DNA from: UTCFX2 sp002050125
GTDB lineage: Bacteria > Chloroflexota > Anaerolineae > Anaerolineales > UBA4823
Length of the DNA: 64,000 nt
Reading direction: 5' to 3'
NCBI GenBank assembly: GCA_027494035.1
Contig: JAOSJQ010000001.1
Coordinates: forward strand, 1,240,001-1,304,000
The translations under genes and the position numbers were made by a program. Under the pieces are notes generated by a model that did no database searches, was not told where the DNA came from, and saw only the letters and a program-made list of their open reading frames with translations. How positions within the stretch are numbered: position 1 is the stretch's first letter; every line of letters begins with the position of its first letter. This document shows positions 1 to 7,431 of this stretch, piece by piece.

Positions 1-20
1 AAAGGGCTTAATGTTGACAT
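1..20 (-). CDS. First codons of an unidentified gene cut by the window edge
   Basis: An ATG at position 20 on the minus strand reads Met-Ser-Thr-Leu-Ser-Pro before the window ends. A strong Shine-Dalgarno sequence (GGAGGTGA) lies just upstream and overlaps the TGA stop of the acetyltransferase gene, so this looks like the next gene of the same operon. Six codons do not allow a function to be named. Confidence 0.4.
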
Positions 21-23
21 GGT

Positions 24-860
24 TCACCTCCAGGTTGACCCTTCATTTCGAAGATGCGGTTTCAGACGAGCATCAAGATGGCGGCGGACTGCCTCGCAAC
101 GGAGGCAGTAGCTCCGGTCGCACAACAAAGCCAGCGGGTCCGCCTCGATGCGGGCCCGAGCAACAGAAACCAACTCCTGCAAAGGCAGCGCCACGACCTG
201 GCTGCTGCCAAGCGGGGCGCGGCGTGAAATTCCGCTGATCCAGGGCGAAAGGGCGTTGAAACCATCCGAACAGCCCGGAAACCCGCCGCACTCCACCACC
301 CCCTGCGGCGTGAGCGCCCAGCGGATGAACTGCTTGCGCCCAGCCAGGAATTCGGCGTAGTGCAGGCTGGTGTTCACATCTTGACCGACGCCCAACAAGA
401 GCACCCAGCCGGCGCGCTGAAAGAGAACCTCGATGGGGCTTAACGGCGCTTGAACGGTCTGGGTGGTCAGGATCGGCGCCGCCCGCAAACCGACAAACGA
501 AAGGACCGGATGGCTGGAGCGCATGGCGCCTGGGGTGTTGCGCAGCAACTCCGGGATGACCCCTATCAGACGGTCGACCGGCATCGTGGGGGAGAAGATT
601 TGCGCCATCTGGTTGCGATCGCGGTCAGCGGCGTAATCCAGGGCGTTATCCGGCGGACCGAACGGAGGGGTTACCATCGTCTTATACGTAAAAGCCGGCA
701 TGACCAGGGTCGGATAGACCTGCAGCAAAGCGTTCAGGAGCGTAAGCCCGCCGCCGTCCACCGGACCAAAAGCGGAGAGCGAGGCGTGGGCAATGACCGG
801 CGCACCCGCTGGCACGTCAAGCTGTTCGAACGCCTGGATAATGTCCGTAGAAGCGATCAT
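24..860 (-). CDS. AAC(3)-family N-acetyltransferase (aminoglycoside 3-N-acetyltransferase-like)
   Basis: A 278-aa protein of the antibiotic N-acetyltransferase fold (AAC(3)/YokD/FrbF), which uses acetyl-CoA to acetylate an amino group. Family marks are an N-terminal HASLSAFGPVDGG block (residues 25-37), RSSHP (114-118) and LLLGVGQDVNTSLHYAE (about 154-170), which carries the conserved Asn-Thr-Ser-x-His. Three Cys near 247-255 are of unknown role. The start at 860 is chosen because it matches the family N-terminus and overlaps the repaired crotonase stop as ATGA. As sequenced, the frame is fused to the upstream crotonase through one surplus G at 875-879. Many family members are not resistance enzymes, and nothing here shows the true substrate. 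Confidence 0.8.
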   Translation of the reverse strand: MIASTDIIQAFEQLDVPAGAPVIAHASLSAFGPVDGGGLTLLNALLQVYPTLVMPAFTYKTMVTPPFGPPDNALDYAADRDRNQMAQIFSPTMPVDRLIGVIPELLRNTPGAMRSSHPVLSFVGLRAAPILTTQTVQAPLSPIEVLFQRAGWVLLLGVGQDVNTSLHYAEFLAGRKQFIRWALTPQGVVECGGFPGCSDGFNALSPWISGISRRAPLGSSQVVALPLQELVSVARARIEADPLALLCDRSYCLRCEAVRRHLDARLKPHLRNEGSTWR

Positions 861-1634
861 GTCCCTTGCCAGTCGGGGGCTGCGCTTCTCAATGAAGGCT
901 GCCATCCCCTCCTTCTGATCGTGGGTGCTAAAGAGCAGGTAAAACGCCCGGCGTTCGTTGGCAATCCCTTCAGTGAGCGAGGTCTCGAACGCGTTGTTGA
1001 TCGCTTCTTTGGCGAGTCGGAGCGCCAACGGCGCGCGCTGGGCGATCTGCCCGGCTAATTCGAGCGCCTCATCCAGGTAACGCTCGAGCGGCGCAACCCG
1101 GTTGACTAAGCCGTAGTGGAGCGCTTCCTGGGCGGTGAGCACCCGATTGTTCAGGATAACCTCCATTGCAAGAGCTTTGCCAAGCGCGCGGGTCAAGCGC
1201 TGTGTGCCGCCCGCGCCCGGAATTACGCCGATGTTGATCTCCGGCTGACCAAAGCGGGCGGTCTCGGAGGCGACGATCATATCGCAGGAAAGCGCCAGTT
1301 CATTGCCGCCGCCCAAACACCAGCCCGAAACAGCCGCAATGACCGGTTTTTTCACCCGCCGGATGCGGTCGAAATAACCGATCGCATCCCGCTTGAGCAT
1401 CTCGACCGCCGTGGCAAGCGCCATATCTTTGATGTCCGCGCCAGCGGCGAAGGCGCGTTCATCGCCAGTAATCACGATTGCGCCAACGCTTTCGTCGGCG
1501 TCGAAATCGTCCAGCGCGCCCATCAACTCGAGCATCAACTGCGGGTTGAGGGCGTTCAGCGCCTTGGGTCGGTTCAACCGCGCCAATCCGACCCGCTCGC
1601 GCTTCTCTACGAGGATAAATTCTGCAGCGCTCAT
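857..1634 (-). CDS. Enoyl-CoA hydratase (crotonase family), frame broken near its 3' end
   Basis: Adds water to trans-2-enoyl-CoA in fatty acid or related acyl-CoA degradation. The oxyanion-hole segment AAGADIKDM is at 63-71, and the two catalytic glutamates are in GGGNEL (E112) and GQPE (E132), so it should be active. The start at 1634 follows AAGGAG with good spacing; an in-frame ATG at 1688 overlaps the upstream gene and is less likely. The C-terminus should read EKRSPDWQGT and stop, the usual EKRxPxWxGx ending. This requires removing one base from the five-G run at 875-879. As given, the frame runs on into the acetyltransferase. Corrected length is 258 aa, normal for the family. Confidence 0.88.
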
Positions 1635-1671
1635 TCTGAACTCCTTTTCGGTCTCCTTACTTTTTGGCGGG

Positions 1672-2385
1672 TTAAGCCCGCGTTTCAAGATCCAGCGGCT
1701 GGCGAACGATCGCTCCTGTCAGCGTCGAGCCGCGGCTGCAAAGCGCCAAGATTAACTCGACCAACCGAGGGTCGGGTTCAGCCTGGTCTGCTAAAGATAA
1801 ATTCTCCGCTGGCGAATCCCAGGGACAGACCGCGTTGACCCGCACGCCGTACTCTGCCAGTTCCTGGGCTGCAGCGCGCGTCAGCCCGACCAGCCCGTGC
1901 ATCCCGGTGAGGTAGGCTGCCTGGCGCTTCGGATCGGGCAGGCGGGGCGGGCTGGCGAGGTGCAGAATCGCCCCGCCGCCCTGGTGGCGCATCTGGCGCC
2001 CTAGGAGCTGGGTCAGGAAGAACGCGCCGCTCAGATTCACCTCCAACGCCCGCTGCCAGTCCCACTCGTCCAGTTCGAGCAGCGCCGCCGGCGGGCTGAC
2101 GCAGGTGTGGTTCACCAACACGTCCACGCGTTCAAAATCCTCCAGCACCTGGTCGATCATGTTCAAAGCCGGCATCCGCTTGGACACATCGGCAACGTAA
2201 TCCCTGGCTTGCCCGCCTTCATCCAGGATGGATTGAAGGGTGAGATCCAAGTTGACCGGGGTGACGTCATTCAACGCCAGAAGCGCCCCACTCCGGGCAA
2301 ATTCGCGGGCGAGGCGCCGTCCCAAAGCGCGCCCCGCGCCGGCTATCAGCACGACCTGACCGGAGAATTGGGCTTGCTCTTCCAT
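1672..2385 (-). CDS. SDR-family protein with an altered active site
   Basis: A short-chain dehydrogenase/reductase of 237 aa. The Rossmann glycine motif GAGRALG (16-22) for NAD(P) binding is intact. The usual NNAG stretch reads NHTC (92-95), and the catalytic YxxxK reads Y158-L-T-G-M162, so the general-base lysine is missing; a Ser remains at 145. It could be a pseudoenzyme or use an unusual mechanism. The start at 2385 has a TAGGAG ribosome site. It lies 37 bases upstream of the crotonase gene on the same strand, so a shared acyl-CoA pathway is plausible but unproven. Confidence 0.85.
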   Translation of the reverse strand: MEEQAQFSGQVVLIAGAGRALGRRLAREFARSGALLALNDVTPVNLDLTLQSILDEGGQARDYVADVSKRMPALNMIDQVLEDFERVDVLVNHTCVSPPAALLELDEWDWQRALEVNLSGAFFLTQLLGRQMRHQGGGAILHLASPPRLPDPKRQAAYLTGMHGLVGLTRAAAQELAEYGVRVNAVCPWDSPAENLSLADQAEPDPRLVELILALCSRGSTLTGAIVRQPLDLETRA

Positions 2386-2402
2386 CTCGCTCCTAAACGC
2401 GC

Positions 2403-3124
2403 CTAATCGGGACAGACCGGAATGCGATCCGGGTTGGTGTGGGAATTCAGCGGCAGACCCAGATAGGGCGAGGGGTCGAGGGTGTTTTCGATTTCAAGCT
2501 CGTTGAGAAAATGCCCGCTGCCATCGTCCTTGACGATCGAGAAGTGCAGGTGAACCCCGACCGGGTTTCCGGATACGCCCGAATAATTGCCCTGAAAGCC
2601 CAACAACGCGCCTTCCTCAACGTAGATTTCCTGGATTCCGGGAGGATAGGTGGGGGCGACGAAGGATGCGCCGTCGAATCCAGCCATGTGAGTATAGTAC
2701 GCCCAGATTTGACGTCCGGGCTGGAGCGGGTCCTGGGGATGCGAATGATGAGCGAGGATTTCCAATCGAGTTGGCGCGTCAGATAGCCCGGATAGGCGGC
2801 GTAGACCGGGGTGAGGTTGACGTCGGCGCCGCCAAAGATATCGATCCCCTGGTGGCGGTGACCCACCCGAAAGGAATCGCCCCATAGAAAACCGATGTAG
2901 CCGTTGGTGGGAATGATAAACGGCGCCTCGCCGCACCTTTGCCCCGCCTGGACCGCCCATTCAGGATGCGCAGCCGGATCGCGGATCCAGGCAAGAACGC
3001 GCGGCGATCGCACATCTTCGCCGCGCAGGTTTCGGTAAATCCAATAGCCGAGGGCAGCCAGGATGACGAGCAGCGCCAGGACGATCAGGAGACAACCAGA
3101 GCGCGGCAATTCACGCTTTCTCAT
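2403..3124 (-). CDS. M23-family metallopeptidase, membrane-anchored (one-base frame break)
   Basis: Likely a zinc endopeptidase acting on peptidoglycan outside the membrane. An N-terminal membrane segment (about 11-30) is followed by the LytM-type zinc motif HxxxD (H91-Q-G-I-D95) and, near the C-terminus, the second motif HLHF. The frame is broken at the four-G run 2735-2738: one added G joins SLIIRIP to QDPLQPGRQIW and gives a continuous protein of about 240 aa. Without repair, the N-terminal part lacks the HxH motif. The 3' end lies 17 bases from the SDR gene, suggesting cotranscription. The role could be cell-wall turnover or regulation; no partner is visible. Confidence 0.8.
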
Positions 3125-3146
3125 TCAACCCCTCATAATCGCCGGA

Positions 3147-3488
3147 TTATTCTTCTGCCGGCTTGAACTTGCGAATATTTTCAAGCTCATCCTGCTTATG
3201 GTCAGCCAAAAAGAGGGTCAACCGCCCGCCGCTGAACTGTTGCAGCAGCCGCCCGGCAGCCATGCCTGCCGGGGAGGTCAGGGCGGTTTCTGCCTCTGCG
3301 AGGGTGTTGAAATAGAGCCCGTGCATCTGACCTACGGAGCAGCTTCCAAACAGATGGCGCTCAACCCGGCTGGTCGATTCGCGCAAGAGCCCCGGCATCT
3401 CTTCAGCCAAACGCAAAAAAGCGGGCCACTGGGTCTCAAAACGAGTCCAGTCTTCCTGTTCTTCAATCAAGATAACGAGTTTATGCAT
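3147..3488 (-). CDS. Small EthD-like dimeric alpha-beta barrel protein
   Basis: A 113-aa protein starting MHKLVILIEE, with a MPGLLRESTSRVE segment and a later TSPAGMAAGRLLQQF segment. These match the layout of EthD-type stress-response dimeric barrel proteins: a first strand, a central R/K-rich strand, and a SPxGxAxxxDxxxF-like helix. Members bind small hydrophobic ligands or support oxidative degradation; the substrate here is unknown. It lies 22 bases upstream of the M23 peptidase on the same strand. The family call rests on pattern similarity only. Confidence 0.7.
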   Translation of the reverse strand: MHKLVILIEEQEDWTRFETQWPAFLRLAEEMPGLLRESTSRVERHLFGSCSVGQMHGLYFNTLAEAETALTSPAGMAAGRLLQQFSGGRLTLFLADHKQDELENIRKFKPAEE

Positions 3489-3603
3489 GGGAATCCTTCC
3501 ATGCGCCCATTATACTCGCAGCCTTTTGGAATCCATCACTCTCAAAAGGTGGTTTATGGTATGATTCGCCTGGTTAATAATAATGGTACCGGAGCAAAAC
3601 CTA

Positions 3604-3996
3604 ATGGAAGACAAGATCACCATTATCGAAGGTCCCACACCTACGTTTGAAATTGTTAAAGACGGCTGGGCGCTCGGTTTGAACGAGAGCCACTTGCTGT
3701 TCGAAATAGGGCTGACGCAGCTGCGCACATACAACGGGCAGAGCCTGCTCGAGCGCTGTCACCGCGCCTGGCGGCACAACAACGCGATCAACCTGGAATA
3801 CCGCGACGAGAACGGTTTCGAAAATCAATCGCCGATTCTGGCGGCGCGCACATTGGAAGTCGATGAGGGTCAGGTGTTGCTGCTGTGGGTGCGCCAGGAG
3901 ATCGACATCGACGCGCTGGAGGCGGCGGATGAAGGACTCGAAGATGAGTACGGCGAGGACGATTTCGGCGACGACCCAGACGCCCCCTCCCTCTAA
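3604..3996 (+). CDS. Conserved protein of unknown function with an acidic tail
   Basis: A soluble protein of 130 aa that I do not recognise. The N-terminal part (MEDKITIIEGPTPTFEIV, then a WALGLNES segment) looks like a compact alpha/beta domain. The last 30 residues are strongly acidic (EDEYGEDDFGDD). ATG at 3604 is preferred over the in-frame ATG at 3583 because GGAG lies at a suitable distance upstream. It is divergent from the EthD-like gene and is followed by a clear terminator, so it is probably monocistronic. No catalytic motif or membrane segment is visible. Confidence 0.8.
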   Translation: MEDKITIIEGPTPTFEIVKDGWALGLNESHLLFEIGLTQLRTYNGQSLLERCHRAWRHNNAINLEYRDENGFENQSPILAARTLEVDEGQVLLLWVRQEIDIDALEAADEGLEDEYGEDDFGDDPDAPSL

Positions 3997-4017
3997 AGAG
4001 AACCTGCAAACTCTACC

Positions 4018-4049
4018 AAAGAACCCGGAAAACCGCCGGGTTCTTTTTT
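4018..4049 (+). terminator. Rho-independent terminator
   Basis: An 11-bp perfect stem (4018-4028 with 4036-4046, core GAACCCGG/CCGGGTTC) and a 7-base loop run into a T tract. It ends the transcript of the unknown gene at 3604-3996. Confidence 0.9.
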
Positions 4050-4084
4050 AATCTGCCGGACAACGCCAACAGAAAGAAGGTAAG

Positions 4085-4864
4085 ATGACTCAAGCACCAG
4101 AAGTTCTATCGAGCAGCCTGATAAATGGAGTATTGCGGCTGGAAATGAACCGCCCGCCGGTAAACGCGCTCAACTTCGCGCTGATCGAAGGTTTACACGC
4201 GGGGTTTCGGCGGGCGCAGCGCGAAGACCAGGTTCGGGCGGTGCTGCTCTGCGGCGCGAGCAAGACCTTCAGCGCCGGGCAGGACGTGCGCGATTTCGCC
4301 GGAGCGGCGGAGGTTTCGTATCGGTATCATCTGCAACGCACCTACAACCCATTGATCTTGCAGATCCGCCGGCTCGAAAAGCCGGTGATTGCGGCGATCC
4401 AGGGCGCGGCTTCCGGGGCGGCGCTGGGGATCGCGCTGGCATGCGACATCCGGATCGCCGCGGAGCAGGCGCGCTTTGTCGTTGGGTTCAACGCGATCGG
4501 GCTGGCGCCGGATTCGGCGGTCTCGCTGCTGCTGCCGGCGCTGATCGGCTTGGGGCGCGCCGCGGAATTCACTTTTACCAACCAGCCAATCGAGGCAGAG
4601 CTGGCGCTCCGCTGGGGATTGGTGAACCGGCTGGCGCCAGCCGAGCGGCTTGGGGAAGCAGCGTTGGCGCTGGCTGAAGAACTGGCACAAGGACCGGTGG
4701 GCGCAATGGGGCTGGCAAAACGGGCTTTCAACCACGCCGTGCTAAGCGACCTCGAACGGGCGCTGGATTACGAGGGGCGCCTGCAAGAGATCGCCGGAAA
4801 GAGCGAGGAACACAAAGAGGGCGTTCGAGCGTTTCTGGAGAAGCGGCAAGCCCGCTATTTTTGA
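4085..4864 (+). CDS. Enoyl-CoA isomerase of the crotonase superfamily, PaaG-like
   Basis: A 259-aa crotonase-fold protein. The oxyanion-hole stretch FSAGQDVRDF (about 61-70) is typical of PaaG-type epoxyphenylacetyl-CoA isomerases and relatives. Both hydratase glutamates are absent: the GGGNEL position reads GAALGI and the PE position reads GF. An Asp in GLAPDS fits the single acidic residue used by PaaG-type isomerases. Double-bond or ring isomerisation is therefore more likely than hydration. It follows the terminator at 4049 and has a GAAGG ribosome site. No other phenylacetate genes are nearby, so the substrate is open. Confidence 0.82.
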   Translation: MTQAPEVLSSSLINGVLRLEMNRPPVNALNFALIEGLHAGFRRAQREDQVRAVLLCGASKTFSAGQDVRDFAGAAEVSYRYHLQRTYNPLILQIRRLEKPVIAAIQGAASGAALGIALACDIRIAAEQARFVVGFNAIGLAPDSAVSLLLPALIGLGRAAEFTFTNQPIEAELALRWGLVNRLAPAERLGEAALALAEELAQGPVGAMGLAKRAFNHAVLSDLERALDYEGRLQEIAGKSEEHKEGVRAFLEKRQARYF

Positions 4865-4887
4865 TGCGCTCGTCCCGATCGAACTGC

Positions 4888-5651
4888 CTAACGGAGAAAC
4901 CCAAAGACCTTCAAAGCCGCTAACCCGGCGAACAGGAGCGCCACCAGGATGCCAGCTCGGACGACCTCGCCCGTTTCGCGCTCGTCCTGGATGCTGGACA
5001 TATAACCGGGGACGCGCGGCGCGTAGAGCGGTCCCGCAAACCAGGCGAACAGCACCCCGCCGATCAGCCCGCCCAGGTGACCCCAGTTGTCGATGCCCGG
5101 CGAAAGCCCGATGACCAGGTTGATCAGGGCGATGGTGACCACGTTCATGAGCGAGCGGCGCGCCGCCGGTCCAAACGTCTCCCGGTTATGGTAGAGCAGC
5201 ACCCCCTGTGCGCCCAAAAGGCCGAAGATGGCGGTTGACGCGCCCAAAGATGGAGCGCTCGACATCAGAAATGAAAGCACGTTGCCGGCAAAACCCGAAA
5301 GCAGATAGATCGCCAGGAAGCGACCATGACCGTAGAAGCGCTCCAGCCCAACGCCCAGCACGAACAGCGCATACATATTGAAACCGATGTGCAAGAGCGA
5401 GGCGTGCAAGAACATGGGGGTGATCAGACGGTAGAACTGCCCATTGATGATCAGCGCATTCACCTTCATGCCGAGCGCTGCCGGCAGGTCGGTTCCGAGC
5501 GTATATTGGGTGAGCATCTGCAGCACGTAGATTGCAATCGTGATGACCAACAAAGCCTGGGTGACGACTGGTCGCCAGGCGCTCGAGCCGCTTATCCCTG
5601 CTGGCGCAGTTTCGCGCGCCGGCGGGGGATAATCGTAGGGGAATAACTCAT
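4888..5651 (-). CDS. Rhomboid-family intramembrane serine protease (frame break at the N-terminus)
   Basis: A polytopic membrane protease cutting transmembrane substrates. It has the catalytic Ser in GASTAIFGLLGA (S139 after repair), the partner His in NWGHLGG (H192), and HxxxN before the active Ser segment (H88, N92). The membrane core is about residues 28-205, with a further C-terminal segment. The natural start appears to be ATG at 5651, which overlaps the gmk stop as ATGA behind AAAGGTGG. It needs one more G in the four-G run 5638-5641, which then gives MSYSPYDYPPPARET. Without repair there is no good start codon. Corrected length is about 254 aa. Confidence 0.85.
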
Positions 5652-6271
5652 AAAGCCACCTTTCTGTGATGCACGCGGGCATGTTCAGCCTTGATAATCG
5701 CCATGATAGTGTCCAGGGTTTCGTCAAGGTGGTTTTCACGATTGATCACCACGTAATCGAACAGGTCGATCTGTTTCAACTCCTGGCGGGCGGTAGCGAT
5801 GCGCAGCTTGAGACCTTCGGTGTCCTCGCTCTTGCGGGCGGTCAGACGGCGAACAAGTTCATCTTCGTCTTGGGCGGTGAGGAAGATCAGCAAGGCTTCG
5901 GGCGCCAGCCGGCGCATGGTCTTTGCGCCTTGCACGTCCAGACGCATCACGACATCTTTGCCGCTATTGAGCGCTAAACGGACCTGCTCTTGTGGAACGC
6001 CCTTGAAGTCCTCGTAAACGATAGCGTACTCCAACAGCTCACCCTTCTCGATCATCTCGGCGAATTGGTCTTTGGTCAAGAAGAGATAGTCCACGCCGTA
6101 GACTTCGTCCGCGCGCGGCGGGCGGGTGGTGGCGGTAACCACGAATTCGAAGGGCAGACCCTGCGCTTCCATCTGTTCAATAACTGTATCCTTGCCCGAC
6201 CCTGAGGGGCCAGAAATGACGATCAACAGCGGCTCGTGAGTGTGAGGGTAAAAATCTTGATCTGATGACAC
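5648..6271 (-). CDS. gmk: Guanylate kinase
   Basis: Phosphorylates GMP to GDP with ATP in guanine nucleotide synthesis. The P-loop GPSGSGKD is at 21-28, followed by the GMP-binding core with TTRPPRADEVYGVDYLF and the RLDVQGAKTMR segment. At 207 aa it has normal length with a short N-terminal extension. Its stop overlaps the start of the rhomboid gene by 4 bases, indicating translational coupling. Upstream it is divergent from an FmdB-type gene. Confidence 0.95.
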   Translation of the reverse strand: MSSDQDFYPHTHEPLLIVISGPSGSGKDTVIEQMEAQGLPFEFVVTATTRPPRADEVYGVDYLFLTKDQFAEMIEKGELLEYAIVYEDFKGVPQEQVRLALNSGKDVVMRLDVQGAKTMRRLAPEALLIFLTAQDEDELVRRLTARKSEDTEGLKLRIATARQELKQIDLFDYVVINRENHLDETLDTIMAIIKAEHARVHHRKVAL

Positions 6272-6365
6272 GTTTGCCTCGATTCGAAGTTCTCTCTTCC
6301 TTTTGCTATAGACTTGATTATAATTTCAAATCATCTGATCCTGATTTCACTTCCACGGAGGAAAA

Positions 6366-6758
6366 ATGCCATATTATCCTTATCGCTGTCTCGATTGCCG
6401 GAAAAGGTTCGAGGTCTTTCTATCTTACAGCGAATATGGATCCGTGGCGGTTGTGTGCCCGCACTGCAAGAGCCAGAACGTTCAGCGTAAGATCCAGCGG
6501 GTGCGGATCGCCCGCTCGGAAGAGAGTCGCCTCGAAAGCATGGCGGACATGGACGATTTCGACGGGCTGGAAGAAGATCCGCGCGCCCTGGGGAAAATGA
6601 TGCGCAAGATGAGCCGCGAAATGGGCGAAGAAATGGGCTCAGAGTTCGACGAGGTGATCGATCGACTCGAGGCCGGACAAAGCCCGGAGGATATTGAAGC
6701 CTCCATGCCAGACCTGGGGGGTCCACCCGGCGGGGACGCTGACCTGGACGATTTCTAA
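6366..6758 (+). CDS. FmdB-family zinc ribbon protein
   Basis: A 130-aa protein beginning MPYYPYRCLDC, with one zinc ribbon formed by C8, C11, C31 and C34. This is the FmdB/CxxC-CxxC putative regulatory family. The rest is a charged, Met-rich region (about 60-105) and a Gly/Asp-rich tail, longer than in minimal family members. The start follows GGAGGAAAA. The stop codon overlaps the convergent tmk stop by 3 bases. The biochemical role of the family is not established; a nucleic-acid or protein-interaction role is only an inference. Confidence 0.88.
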   Translation: MPYYPYRCLDCRKRFEVFLSYSEYGSVAVVCPHCKSQNVQRKIQRVRIARSEESRLESMADMDDFDGLEEDPRALGKMMRKMSREMGEEMGSEFDEVIDRLEAGQSPEDIEASMPDLGGPPGGDADLDDF

Positions 6759-7408
6759 GCGCGCGGCGCGAATCCAACTCGCTCCAACCATTCAAGAACC
6801 TCGAGGTGCACTTGCGCCTGCACCTGATCCGGCGGTTGACTCGCATCGATAATCAGCCAGCGCTGAGGCTCGCGGCGCGCCATTTCGAGATAGCCCTGGC
6901 GGACGCGCTGGTGGTATTCCTGTTCGTAGGCATCCATGCGGGTCCATTCAGCGTGCCCTTTGCGCCGGCGCAGCCCAAGCTCGGCGTCGATATCCAGGAG
7001 CAGGGTCAGATGCGGAACCAGACCGCTGGTCGCAAAGGCGATAATCGGCTTGATTTCCTCGATCGCGAATAGCTGGTAGCCATAGCCCTGGTAAGCCAGG
7101 GTCGAATCGGCGAAGCGGTCGCACAAGACCAGGTCGCCTTGTTCGAGGTGGGGCAGGATGACTTCCTGGACGTGCTGGGCGCGGGATGCCTGAAAGAGCA
7201 GCAATTCGGTGCGCGGCTGCAGATCGGTGTTTTTCAAACCCATCAAAATATCTCGGATCTGGTCGCCGATGCGGGTGCCGCCCGGCTCGCGAGTGGCGAC
7301 GACCGGGAAACCCAGCGCTGTGAGATGGTCAGCCAACCGAGCCATCTGGGTCGATTTACCGCTGCCATCCGGTCCTTCGAATGTGATGAATTTACCTTTG
7401 CGCTCCAA
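6755..7408 (-). CDS. tmk: Thymidylate kinase
   Basis: Phosphorylates dTMP to dTDP. It has the P-loop GPDGSGKST (12-20), the REPGGT segment after the second strand, the DRFADSTLAYQGYG substrate-binding block and an R-rich lid (GLRRRKGHAEWTRMD). Length is 217 aa, normal. It lies 23 bases downstream of the R3H ATPase gene on the same strand, so it probably ends the operon that starts with pdxS. Its end overlaps the convergent FmdB gene. Confidence 0.95.
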   Translation of the reverse strand: MERKGKFITFEGPDGSGKSTQMARLADHLTALGFPVVATREPGGTRIGDQIRDILMGLKNTDLQPRTELLLFQASRAQHVQEVILPHLEQGDLVLCDRFADSTLAYQGYGYQLFAIEEIKPIIAFATSGLVPHLTLLLDIDAELGLRRRKGHAEWTRMDAYEQEYHQRVRQGYLEMARREPQRWLIIDASQPPDQVQAQVHLEVLEWLERVGFAPRA

Positions 7409-7431
7409 GCCGCCTCTATCGGGTGCGCGGG

